Positions 1 through 5,974 of a DNA stretch of 5,992 nt are shown in pieces (position 1 is the stretch's first letter; the number at the start of each line of letters is the position of its first letter). The notes under the pieces were generated by a model. It searched no databases. It was not told where the DNA came from and worked only from the letters and a program-made list of their open reading frames with translations. Both the position numbers and the translations under genes were made by a program. Source of the DNA: Planctomycetaceae bacterium (lineage in GTDB: Bacteria; Planctomycetota; Planctomycetia; Planctomycetales; Planctomycetaceae); contig WFOZ01000198.1 of NCBI GenBank assembly GCA_015487825.1, positions 1-5,992 on the forward strand, given 5' to 3'.

Positions 1-1336
1 ATCCGGCTGCAATCATCACTGAAGGATTGCTCGTGTTGGTGCAACTGGTGATTGCTGCGATGGTGACTGCTCCGTCGGTAATCGTTGGGTTCTCGCCATT
101 AAATTTCACTTCAATTTCCGGGCTGGGTCCGGTCCGGTTGAAGGTTTCTTTCAAGGCTGATTTCCAGGTGGATTGCATTTCTTTGAGCAGAATCCGATCT
201 TGCGGACGCTTTGGTCCTGCCATCGAAGGCTCGATTGTGCTCATGTCCAATTCCAGCACAGAAGTAAATCGTGGTTCGGGAGAACTGCTGTCGTGGAATA
301 AGCCTTGAGCCTTGTAATATTTTTCGACCAGTTCAACTTCTTCGACTGTTCGCCCGGTTCGTTCCAGGTATCGCAGCGTTTCGGCGTCAACGGGGAAGAA
401 GCCGCACGTTGCACCGTATTCGGGAGCCATGTTGGCAAGTGTTGCACGATCAGGCAGCGACATGTGTTCCAGCCCCGGCCCGAAATATTCAACAAATTTG
501 CCGACCACACCATGTTCGCGCAGCATCTGCGTAACGGTCAGCACCAGATCTGTTGCGGTAATTCCTTCGGGAACTTCGCCAATCAGTTTGAGGCCGACGA
601 CTTCAGGCATGAGCATGTAAATGGGCTGTCCAAGCATGACCGCTTCGGCTTCAATGCCGCCCACTCCCCAGCCGAGAACACCCAGGCCGTTAATCATTGT
701 CGTGTGAGAATCGGTCCCGACGAGTGAATCGGGATAGACGACTCCTTCTTTATTGAGAACTCCTTTGGCGAGGTATTCCAAATTGACCTGATGCACAATT
801 CCGGTCGCGGGTGGCACAACACTGAAGTTATCGAACGCCTGTTGCCCCCAGCGAAGAAACTGATACCGTTCGAGGTTCCGTTCGAATTCAATATCGACAT
901 TATGTTCGAGCGCAAAACGAGTTGCAAATTCATCCACCTGCACCGAATGATCAATCACCAGATCGCACGGAACGAGCGGATTGATTTTTTTCGGATCCCC
1001 TCCCATACGAACCATCGCAGAACGAAGCGCTGCCAGATCAACCACGGCAGGCACACCGGTAAAGTCCTGCAACACAACGCGACCGGGATTGAACGGGATC
1101 TCCACATTTTTGACGTTCTTCGCATCCCACCGAGCAAGATTTTCGATATCCTCTTTCGAAACGATAAAATCATCGTAGTTCCGCAGACACGATTCGAGCA
1201 AAACACGGATCGAATAAGGCAATGTCGAAACCTCACCCAGACCTTGTTTTGCCAGATCTGGCAGGCTGAAATAGCGAAACTGACCAGCAGAAGTTGAAAG
1301 TGTTTTTTCGACACCGAAAGGATTGTCGATCGACAT
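1..1336 (-). CDS. acnA: Aconitate hydratase (AcnA/IRP1-type), N-terminal half, cut by the window edge
   Basis: Aconitase interconverts citrate and isocitrate through cis-aconitate in the cytoplasmic TCA cycle, using a [4Fe-4S] cluster. The minus-strand frame is open for 445 codons from ATG 1336-1334 to the left edge, with no stop. Family motifs read in order: [10 protein letters not shown] (about residues 92-101), DHSVQVD (129-135), [22 protein letters not shown] (GTDSH at 207-211), [11 protein letters not shown], then [11 protein letters not shown], and [11 protein letters not shown] near the edge. Cys432 in that last motif is the first cluster ligand. The other two cysteines and the swivel domain lie outside the window. 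Full-length relatives have roughly 890-910 residues, so about half is present. The start is supported by GGAG at 1343-1346, six bases upstream, and by the typical beginning MSIDNPFG. The gene is transcribed away from the HD-GYP gene's 3' end with a 454-base gap, so it probably has its own promoter. Identification is very secure; truncation is due to the contig edge, not mutation. Confidence 0.96.
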   Translation of the reverse strand, partial: MSIDNPFGVEKTLSTSAGQFRYFSLPDLAKQGLGEVSTLPYSIRVLLESCLRNYDDFIVSKEDIENLARWDAKNVKNVEIPFNPGRVVLQDFTGVPAVVDLAALRSAMVRMGGDPKKINPLVPCDLVIDHSVQVDEFATRFALEHNVDIEFERNLERYQFLRWGQQAFDNFSVVPPATGIVHQVNLEYLAKGVLNKEGVVYPDSLVGTDSHTTMINGLGVLGWGVGGIEAEAVMLGQPIYMLMPEVVGLKLIGEVPEGITATDLVLTVTQMLREHGVVGKFVEYFGPGLEHMSLPDRATLANMAPEYGATCGFFPVDAETLRYLERTGRTVEEVELVEKYYKAQGLFHDSSSPEPRFTSVLELDMSTIEPSMAGPKRPQDRILLKEMQSTWKSALKETFNRTGPSPEIEVKFNGENPTITDGAVTIAAITSCTNTSNPSVMIAAG

Positions 1337-1390
1337 GAGGAGCTCCAGGTTATCACAAGGGTGGACAAAAATTTTTATTATTAGTGAATT

Positions 1391-1410
1391 CATGGAAGAT
1401 CTCTTCCATG
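1391..1410. promoter_or_regulatory. Perfect 9-2-9 palindrome in the aconitase leader, operator-like
   Basis: The arms CATGGAAGA (1391-1399) and TCTTCCATG (1402-1410) are exact reverse complements separated by TC. The site lies 55 bases upstream of the aconitase start codon and directly downstream of a candidate -10 element, where a dimeric repressor would block initiation or early elongation. In RNA it could instead form an 8-bp stem with a 4-base loop in the 5' UTR. No known regulator consensus is recognised. The symmetry is seen; the regulatory role is inferred. Confidence 0.45.
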
Positions 1411-1416
1411 ATGTGT

Positions 1417-1445
1417 TTTATGCATGCTACTTAGCGTGGCGTTAA
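1417..1445 (-). promoter_or_regulatory. Candidate sigma-70-like promoter for aconitase
   Basis: On the minus strand, TTAACG (1445-1440) and CATAAA (1422-1417) are separated by 17 bases; each matches four of six consensus positions. It would place transcription initiation at the start of the 1391-1410 palindrome. The match is modest and promoter consensus in this lineage is not known to me, so this is a suggestion only. Confidence 0.25.
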
Positions 1446-1545
1446 GAATAATCAATTTGATGGGAATTCGAAAGCGAGCAAGCCGTCACAAACAAAACAG
1501 GATCCTTGAAATATTTTGAACAAGCATTGCGAGCTATCAGATAAG

Positions 1546-1667
1546 AGAACCTCTATTTATTCAATTAAAAGCATTGAACAGAGGGAAGGTATTCTTCTCT
1601 GCCCGTGGAATACAACACGTTCGAACAAGGCCGGCAGAAATGTCTCGTTTGAACTGATAGAGGTTCC
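1546..1667. repeat. MITE-like repeat element, short copy (122 bp)
   Basis: The left end AGAACCTCTATTTATTCAA (1546-1564) is repeated in inverted orientation at the right end (1649-1667, reading GGAACCTCTATCAGTTCAA on the minus strand). Both ends share the core CCTCTAT and a TTCAA tail with the termini of the longer element at 5546-5888. Just inside the right end, GGCAGAAATGTCT (1633-1645) parallels GGCAGACAAGAATGTCT of the long copy, with four bases missing. The interior forms a stem from CAGAGGGAAG and CTTCTCTG (around 1577-1600), and has a GTTCGAAC palindrome. It has no coding capacity. It looks like a shortened, decayed member of a non-autonomous family. Exact outer limits are uncertain because flanking duplications are not clear here. 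Confidence 0.55.
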
Positions 1668-1790
1668 GATAGGGAACTGCGAGGTTTTTAATGCCTCTGT
1701 AGCAGGATGATTTTCGGCAAGTTGCCCACTGCAGACAACAAGGCAATATCATCCCCCCTTCGGGAAGTTCTCATATTCAGCTCGCCAGCA

Positions 1791-3140
1791 TCATTCATAG
1801 TGCTGGGAAGATTCGAGCGATGAATTGTAGAGGTCGTCACTGAAGACGATTTCGTTTGAACCGGGAGTGGGCAGGGCCTGGAGAACGTTCAGCCCTTCTG
1901 TTTCTCGCAAGTTAATCAGGTTACTGTCGTGTTCGCGATCAACATTGTTTCCCTGGGCATCTTGTACTCTGGCAACAATTGGTTCTGTGTAGAAGTCTTG
2001 ATTTCGCCTGACAACTTGAGCAACAGAGCCATCTGTCAGTGTGACAAAGCTTCCGATTGGAAACAGCGATTGAATTTTCAATAATGCGCGGACAATTTCA
2101 GGATCGACATACCGTTCTTTCGCCTGGCGAATCAAACATTCCATTGCAGCATAACGCATCATCGGGGCGCGATATGGTCTTGGGGATGTCATTCCGATGA
2201 AGGCATCGGCAATTTGCAGAATCCGTGCAAACTGATGAATACTGTTTCCTTTACGACCACGTGGATATCCTGTCCCGTTAAATCGTTCGTGAACCTGATA
2301 CGCAATAACCGAAACAACTCGCGGCAACGAAGAAACATTCTGCAGCATTTCCAGTGAGTAAATAGGGTGTTTTTTGATTTCCAGCATTTGTATCTGATTG
2401 AGCCGCTCGGTTGCGTTTCGGATTTCCTCGGGAACTCGCATCATTCCCCAATCGTGTACCAGCCCGGCAACGGCCAGATTGCGGGCGTTGTCTGCATCGA
2501 GATTCATTTCAATCCCGATTGCCATCGCCAACAGAGAAACTTCCAACGAACGCGAAGCGATGGAGTCTCCCTGGAACTGATCCATGGCGGAAGTGAGAAC
2601 GTTATCGGTATCGGTTGTCATTTCCTGTAAATATTGGGCAGCCATTGCTGAAACAATATCTCCATCCATCGTTTCGCCGTGCAGTGCATCGCTAATCATC
2701 GAGTCGAGTGCCTGCCCGTTCAATTCGTGCTGCTGCACCAGGTGCTTTCGCTGTTTTTCGTCGTACCCTTTTCGCCCCAGAAAAGTAACATTATTCTTTA
2801 CGGCAGGCCCATCATTTTTGACCGTCAGTAAACCGGACTCGACAATCGCATCTATTTTTTTTGTCAGTTCAGTATCGAATTGTGCAATCGATTTGATATT
2901 GCCGGGGTCGATCTGACTTAATGTTACACGAGAAAGATCCTCTTGTGAAATCATGACGCTATTGTCACCACGTTGTTTGAGGGCCTGCTTAACCTCTTGC
3001 GTAATTTCCGAACCGGCTGCCAACAGCAGCAGTCCATTATTATCGTACAGCGGTGCATTTAATGTTCGCCCGATGATCAAATCATTCAGCGAAATACTGA
3101 CCTGCTCCTCAGTCTGGTTTACTTCTTTAACGGCACTCAT
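1791..3140 (-). CDS. HD-GYP domain protein (c-di-GMP phosphodiesterase family, altered active site)
   Basis: HD-GYP proteins hydrolyse cyclic-di-GMP in the cytoplasm through a metal centre. Residue numbers here count from an upstream ATG at 3206; subtract 22 for the chosen start. Residues about 40-90 form an N-terminal accessory domain ([21 protein letters not shown] then AAGSEIT). Residues about 205-375 are the HD-GYP core: HD at 251-252, His280 in [15 protein letters not shown] (305-315), Asp334 in IADAF, then RPYR (343-346). Residues about 384-433 are a small beta-rich tail ([15 protein letters not shown]). Usual family residues are changed: HDxGK reads HDWGM, HHE reads VHE, and the upstream RHS histidine is Arg219. 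The protein may therefore bind fewer metals, work weakly, or act as a c-di-GMP-responsive adaptor. The start at 3140 (449 aa) is preferred because GGAA lies eight bases upstream and the extra 22 residues look non-domain. It is divergent from the cheX-cheY genes, implying shared control. Family assignment is secure; activity is uncertain. Confidence 0.88.
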   Translation of the reverse strand: MSAVKEVNQTEEQVSISLNDLIIGRTLNAPLYDNNGLLLLAAGSEITQEVKQALKQRGDNSVMISQEDLSRVTLSQIDPGNIKSIAQFDTELTKKIDAIVESGLLTVKNDGPAVKNNVTFLGRKGYDEKQRKHLVQQHELNGQALDSMISDALHGETMDGDIVSAMAAQYLQEMTTDTDNVLTSAMDQFQGDSIASRSLEVSLLAMAIGIEMNLDADNARNLAVAGLVHDWGMMRVPEEIRNATERLNQIQMLEIKKHPIYSLEMLQNVSSLPRVVSVIAYQVHERFNGTGYPRGRKGNSIHQFARILQIADAFIGMTSPRPYRAPMMRYAAMECLIRQAKERYVDPEIVRALLKIQSLFPIGSFVTLTDGSVAQVVRRNQDFYTEPIVARVQDAQGNNVDREHDSNLINLRETEGLNVLQALPTPGSNEIVFSDDLYNSSLESSQHYE

Positions 3141-3494
3141 CTGGACTGTTCCATTACTACAACGATTGAATAAATGAAGATGGCTGCTCCGACACTGCTG
3201 CGTCATAGCCGGAAGAACTCTCTAAAACCTAGCTTCTTTTGAAACCACAAAGTTGGTTCCTCCCTCTATTGAGGTATTCACCCCGCAAGTGAACAGCGAC
3301 ATGTCCACCTCTAGCAATAAATCCGATTGATCGGTTTACATAGCATTCACTCTCTGGGGAATCTGCTGTTTTTTTGCAACATTTCCAGCATGTTTCCGAT
3401 TTATGTTCTAGCTTTGCATTGAAATTGTATTTTTCAGACCAGCAATGTTCAGCTAACCAGAAACACAGGACAGGTCCCTATAGGAGTGAGCCCC
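3141..3494. promoter_or_regulatory. Divergent intergenic region between HD-GYP and cheX genes
   Basis: This region must supply promoters for both the leftward HD-GYP gene and the rightward cheX series. Visible small dyads are CCGAT-TG-ATCGG (3323-3334), CCTC-TATT-GAGG (3263-3274) and AACAT-N7-ATGTT (around 3379-3395). All arms are only 4-5 bp, so they are weak operator candidates. No convincing -35/-10 pair or sigma-54 (GG-N10-GC) site was found. No gene is seen, apart from a possible 22-codon N-terminal extension of the HD-GYP frame up to 3206. Confidence 0.4.
3482..3486 (+). promoter_or_regulatory. Ribosome binding site deciding the cheX start
   Basis: AGGAG is placed eight bases before ATG 3495. 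It overlaps the alternative GTG codon at 3486, which therefore cannot be served by it. This fixes the cheX start at 3495. Confidence 0.8.
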
Positions 3495-3977
3495 ATGGCA
3501 GATTTAATGGAAGCCAATTTAACAGCGAATATTATCAACCCGGTACTGGAAGCAACTATCGAAACTTTCGACATTATGCTGGGTTGCAAAGTGACCAGAA
3601 AAGAGTTGCAGTTAAAAACGCGTGAAACACCATTTTACGATATTACAGCAGTCATCGGGCTCTCCGGAGGCACCAATGGAACAATCTGCCTGAGCCTGCC
3701 AAAGGAAACAGCATTTGAAGCAGTGCATCGTATGATTGAAATGATGCCTGAAGAAATCGACGAACTCGTTTGCGATGCCGTCGGTGAGTTCTCTAACGTG
3801 GTTGGTGGGTCTGCCAAGGACAAAATTAAAGATCCGGATATGCACCTGGGACTTCCCAATGTCATTTATGGTGAGAACCACCATATCGAATTTCCGACGC
3901 AGGCTCATCCCATGTACGTAAAGTACGATTCCGATATCGGACCATTCATGGTTCTGTTCGGTTTTGTTGCCGGTTAA
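3495..3977 (+). CDS. cheX: CheX-family CheY-P phosphatase
   Basis: CheX proteins are cytoplasmic phosphatases that remove phosphate from the response regulator CheY, ending its signal. The 160-residue product matches the usual single-domain CheX length and pattern: INPVLEATIETFDIMLG near the N-terminus (14-30), IGLSGGTNGTICLSLP (54-69), and the catalytic helix DAVGEFSNVVGG (94-105). That helix fits the D/S-x3-E-x2-N-x2-G signature with Glu98 and Asn101 as the expected catalytic pair. Only one such helix is present, as in CheX and unlike CheC, which has two. The C-terminal part LPNVIYGENHHIEFP resembles the family strand region. The start at ATG 3495 follows AGGAG with ideal spacing. The cheY gene begins 78 bases downstream on the same strand, which makes its product the obvious substrate. 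No membrane segment or signal peptide is seen. The symbol is by family; whether the pathway controls motility is not shown. Confidence 0.88.
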   Translation: MADLMEANLTANIINPVLEATIETFDIMLGCKVTRKELQLKTRETPFYDITAVIGLSGGTNGTICLSLPKETAFEAVHRMIEMMPEEIDELVCDAVGEFSNVVGGSAKDKIKDPDMHLGLPNVIYGENHHIEFPTQAHPMYVKYDSDIGPFMVLFGFVAG

Positions 3978-4055
3978 GTCACGACCAATAGTAATCGCTC
4001 GTATTATCAACTTTTAATTCGCATCAATTCAAAATTTGTCCAAAGGGAATTCAAA

Positions 4056-4421
4056 ATGAACATTCTTGTTGTAGACGATTCCGCCATGACTCGCATGGTT
4101 GCCAAAAAAACATTAGGAACCCTTGGTTACGAAAATGTCTTCGAAGGAGAAGACGGCGTCCAGGCTCTGGAAATTTTCAAACAGAACAGCATCGATGTCA
4201 TCTTTACCGACTGGAATATGCCCAATATGAACGGGCTGGAACTGTTGATCGAAATTCGAAAGATCAACAAAGATGTCCCCATTATCATGATTACTACCGA
4301 GGGGTCTCGCAGCAAAGTGGTCGAAGCAGTTCAAAATGGAATCAGTGATTATCTCGTTAAGCCATTCACACCGGCCAACCTGAAAGAAAAACTCTCTAAA
4401 TGGATTGGTGCAACTGTTTAA
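4056..4421 (+). CDS. cheY: Single-domain response regulator, CheY-like
   Basis: This 121-residue protein is a stand-alone receiver domain with no output domain, so it should act by protein-protein contact after phosphorylation by a kinase or HPt protein. All key receiver residues are present: acidic pair Asp7-Asp8 (VVDDSAMTR), phospho-acceptor Asp52 (FTDWNMPNMNG), Thr80 (IIMITTEGS), Tyr99 (switch aromatic, SDYLVKPF) and Lys102. The DW(N)MP and VKPF patterns are typical of chemotaxis CheY proteins. GGGA at 4045-4048, seven bases before ATG, is an acceptable ribosome binding site. It lies between cheX and the HPt-receiver gene, all on the plus strand, suggesting co-transcription. Expected inputs are phosphate from an outside CheA-like kinase or from the downstream HPt domain, and removal by CheX. 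Its output target (flagellar switch, or another process) cannot be told from the sequence. Confidence 0.92.
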   Translation: MNILVVDDSAMTRMVAKKTLGTLGYENVFEGEDGVQALEIFKQNSIDVIFTDWNMPNMNGLELLIEIRKINKDVPIIMITTEGSRSKVVEAVQNGISDYLVKPFTPANLKEKLSKWIGATV

Positions 4422-4546
4422 TTCTATTTAGAACAACAACGGCACAAGCGGCATACTTTTCAGCAACAACATTAACACCGACAAAGCACTGCAAAGACTA
4501 AACATCGCAGCGCTGCACAACACGACGACAACTGAAAGCCTGATCA
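4422..4546 (+). other. A/C-rich, G-poor leader before the HPt-receiver gene
   Basis: The 125 bases between cheY and the next gene are rich in ACAAC/CAACA words and have few G residues and little pairing potential. No purine-rich ribosome binding site is visible near ATG 4547; the best is GAAAG about nine bases upstream. The stretch may serve as an unstructured translation leader. No promoter or terminator is evident. Confidence 0.4.
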
Positions 4547-5527
4547 ATGGCAGACCAAATCTCAACTGAATTAGATTGCGATGACCAACTCCTGGAAATG
4601 TTTGTCAGTAACGCAGCCGATCTCCTCGATCAAATCGAAGCGGATCTGCTCCGACTGGAACATATGGGAGATGACTGGGATGATGAACTCGTTAACAAAG
4701 TCTTTCGATCCGCCCATACAATTAAAGGGGAATCGGGGTTCGTTGGTCTGGAGGTAATCGGAAAGCTTTCGCACAGTATTGAAAACGTACTCGATATGGT
4801 TCGAGATCGTCTGTTTGTTGCCGATAATGAAACAATCAACCTGCTGCTTGAATGCTTCGATGAGCTCAGGACATTAACTGAAGAGGTCGAAACCTCTAAC
4901 CAGGCAGATGTTTCAGACTACGTTTCCAGACTTCAGGATCTGGCTGCCCGAAAAACAAGTGGCGACTGCGAACCAGCTCCGGTAACTGAAACAGCCTCAC
5001 CGGTTTGCGAAGAAGCCGTAAATACTGAAAGCGAAATCTGTAAAGAGGATACAGGAGCTGAAGATTCAGTCGTTGTATCTGCTCCCGAAATTCCCGCAGG
5101 TGAAATAAAAAACAAGCCGGCTGATGTGTTAATCGTAGACGACGATCCGATGATCCAGAACCTGCTTAGCCATCATCTGGATAAAATTGGAATTAGCACG
5201 CAAGCCGCCACTTCATGTGATCATTGTTTGCAGCTGCTACGCAACAATTCGTATCGTGTTATTGTTCTTGATTTTGAATTGCCCGATGGACAGGGTGTTG
5301 AAATTATTCAGGAAATCAGACACATCCACCCGTTGGCACAAGTGGTCATGCTGACCGGCGAAGTGAGTATGCAGAATGTGATCAACTGCCTGGAAGCCGG
5401 GGCAATTGACTTTTTACCCAAGTCAGACAATTACCATCTGATTGTCGATCCGATTCAACTTGCACTTGTAAGATCTTACCGCTGGTTGTCGCTCATTAAT
5501 GGCAAACGACAAACCGCAACGGTATAA
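4547..5527 (+). CDS. HPt-receiver fusion protein (CheA P1-like domain plus REC)
   Basis: The 326-residue product joins two phosphotransfer modules. Residues about 10-135 are a CheA-P1-type HPt domain with His57 in FRSAHTIKGESGFVG as phospho-site, followed by the CheA-like helix KLSHSIENVLDMVRDR (73-88). Residues about 137-190 form an acidic Glu/Pro/Val-rich linker, probably disordered. Residues about 192-315 are a receiver domain with Asp198-Asp200 (VDDDPM), phospho-acceptor Asp242 (VLDFELPDG), Thr270 and Lys292 (FLPKS). There is no dimerisation, ATPase or CheW-like domain, so it is not a kinase. It should pass phosphate between an outside kinase, its own REC domain and perhaps the neighbouring CheY. 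The start codon lacks a clear ribosome binding site, but the frame opens naturally (MADQIST) ahead of the first HPt helix and no better start is seen. It is the third gene of the cheX-cheY series. A 343-bp repeat element begins 19 bases after its stop. Domain assignment is firm; its role in the pathway is inferred. Confidence 0.9.
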   Translation: MADQISTELDCDDQLLEMFVSNAADLLDQIEADLLRLEHMGDDWDDELVNKVFRSAHTIKGESGFVGLEVIGKLSHSIENVLDMVRDRLFVADNETINLLLECFDELRTLTEEVETSNQADVSDYVSRLQDLAARKTSGDCEPAPVTETASPVCEEAVNTESEICKEDTGAEDSVVVSAPEIPAGEIKNKPADVLIVDDDPMIQNLLSHHLDKIGISTQAATSCDHCLQLLRNNSYRVIVLDFELPDGQGVEIIQEIRHIHPLAQVVMLTGEVSMQNVINCLEAGAIDFLPKSDNYHLIVDPIQLALVRSYRWLSLINGKRQTATV

Positions 5528-5572
5528 AGTCGCGAGGACCGTTAATAGAACCTCTATTCATTCAAAAGGAGC

Positions 5573-5590
5573 ACAGACATTCCTGTCTGT
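5573..5590 (+). terminator. Hairpin after HPt-receiver gene, possible transcription terminator
   Basis: ACAGACA (5573-5579) and TGTCTGT (5584-5590) form a 7-bp stem with a TTCC loop, followed by the T-rich TTCGTTT. An outer pairing of GGAGCA (5568-5573) with TGCTCC (5603-5608) could compete with it. It lies 45 bases past the stop codon of the HPt-receiver gene and inside the long repeat element, so termination may be a borrowed function of the element. The stem is only moderately GC-rich and the T-run is broken. Confidence 0.3.
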
Positions 5591-5720
5591 TTCGTTTGAG
5601 CATGCTCCATTTAAGCTTCGATCAGACACTCTGCCGGGACAATAATCTCCCTTTCTTTTTTACCGTTTCATGCTTTTTCTTCGTCGGAAACCACATTCTC
5701 GGCTTCTTGTTGCGGGGCAA

Positions 5721-5741
5721 CTCAGACGCGATGCGTCTGAG
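5721..5741. repeat. Perfect 9-3-9 palindrome inside the long repeat element
   Basis: CTCAGACGC (5721-5729) and GCGTCTGAG (5733-5741) are exact reverse complements around GAT. No T-run follows, so it does not look like a terminator. It is GC-rich compared with the surrounding element and may be a REP-like unit nested in the element or a structural part of it. Confidence 0.6.
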
Positions 5742-5899
5742 CCATCCAATCGGTTTGAATTTTGTTACGGGGATTCGGTTCAGCATCGTTTCCCGTAAAA
5801 ACGGACAGTTATTGTTTTGGCAATGCTAAGGCAGACAAGAATGTCTACTCTCCACCTCGTTGGATTTTTTGAATTAATAGAGGCTTCCTTAAGAGAGCA

Positions 5900-5974
5900 T
5901 CACTCAAATGCAGAACTCATTTCTGCAAGTTGCGTGAGCGCGTCATCCAAGCTTGGCACGACGGCACCGGAGAC
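5900..5974 (-). CDS. Possible C-terminal tail of an unidentified protein, cut by the contig end
   Basis: On the minus strand 24 codons are open from the end of genomic sequence to a TGA stop at 5902-5900, ending in LDDALTQLAEMSSAFE. The peptide has a plausible amphipathic helix and ordinary codon choice. It would be convergent with the HPt-receiver gene, with the long repeat element between the two. A frame this short can be open by chance, and the plus strand is also open here. No family is recognised. It contains the small dyad GCAGAA-CTCAT-TTCTGC (plus strand, around 5910-5926). Confidence 0.3.
   Translation of the reverse strand, partial: VSGAVVPSLDDALTQLAEMSSAFE

Larger units (their letters stand above)
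1337..1790. other. Intergenic region between HD-GYP 3' end and aconitase start
   Basis: This 454-base stretch contains no convincing gene. It holds the aconitase leader with an A/T-rich run (AAAAATTTTT near 1368-1377), a perfect palindrome (1391-1410), a candidate aconitase promoter (1417-1445) and a 122-bp repeat element (1546-1667). From 1668 to 1790 only weak hairpins can be seen, for example GGCA/TGCC around 1725. No strong intrinsic terminator follows the HD-GYP stop at 1791. Small open frames here (e.g. 1516-1710) lack a ribosome binding site and overlap the repeat. Confidence 0.6.
5546..5888. repeat. MITE-like repeat element, long copy (343 bp)
   Basis: Terminal inverted repeats of 20 bases bound this element: left TAGAACCTCTATTCATTCAA (5546-5565) and, on the minus strand, right GGAAGCCTCTATTAATTCAA (5888-5869). 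They differ at four positions. Both ends abut TTAA (5542-5545 and 5889-5892), which looks like a target-site duplication, though TTAA is short enough to occur by chance. Just inside each end is a matching hairpin: AGACA-TTCC-TGTCT on the left and AGACA-AGAA-TGTCT on the right (5833-5846). The middle holds a 9-bp perfect palindrome (5721-5741). There is no transposase; the only frame of any length (5596-5829) has no recognisable domain or ribosome binding site. It shares termini with the 122-bp element at 1546-1667. It most likely moves by a transposase supplied elsewhere, or is a decayed relic. Confidence 0.6.

Noticed and set aside
305..1297. Plus-strand open frames of 140 and 168 codons, and a minus-strand frame at 955-1368
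   Set aside because: They are antisense or out-of-frame readings of the aconitase gene, whose own frame carries clear family motifs throughout.
1392..1445. 17-codon plus-strand frame starting within the palindrome
   Set aside because: There is no ribosome binding site, and it is explained by the palindrome and the aconitase promoter region.
1516..1710. 64-codon plus-strand open frame
   Set aside because: It overlaps the short repeat element, has no ribosome binding site and shows no recognisable domain.
3165..3174. ATTGAATAAA resembling the inner part of the repeat-element terminus
   Set aside because: Only the A/T-rich ten bases match; the diagnostic CCTCTAT core is disrupted and there is no inverted partner nearby.
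3141..3206. N-terminal extension of the HD-GYP protein to ATG 3206
   Set aside because: The 22 extra residues are rich in Cys/His/Ser/Asn and unlike a domain start, and the upstream purine stretch is poorly spaced; ATG 3140 has GGAA at good spacing. The longer form cannot be fully excluded.
3263..3280. CCTCTATTGAGGTATTC, similar to the repeat-element core
   Set aside because: The CCTCTATT match is short, the following TTCAA is missing and no paired end is present; it is better described as a small hairpin.
3350..3385. Possible sigma-54 promoter upstream of cheX (GG and TTGCA words)
   Set aside because: The GG and GC elements are not at the required ten-base spacing.
3486..3494. GTG start for cheX, three codons upstream
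   Set aside because: The AGGAG ribosome binding site overlaps this codon, so only ATG 3495 is properly spaced.
5596..5829. 77-codon plus-strand open frame inside the long repeat element
   Set aside because: There is no ribosome binding site, the composition is Phe-rich from T-runs, no domain is recognised, and the frame spans the element's palindrome.
5949..5959. AAGCTTGGCAC, identical to part of the pUC polylinker border
   Set aside because: The match stops after 11 bases and the next bases differ from the vector, so chance is the better explanation, although an adapter does lie close by.
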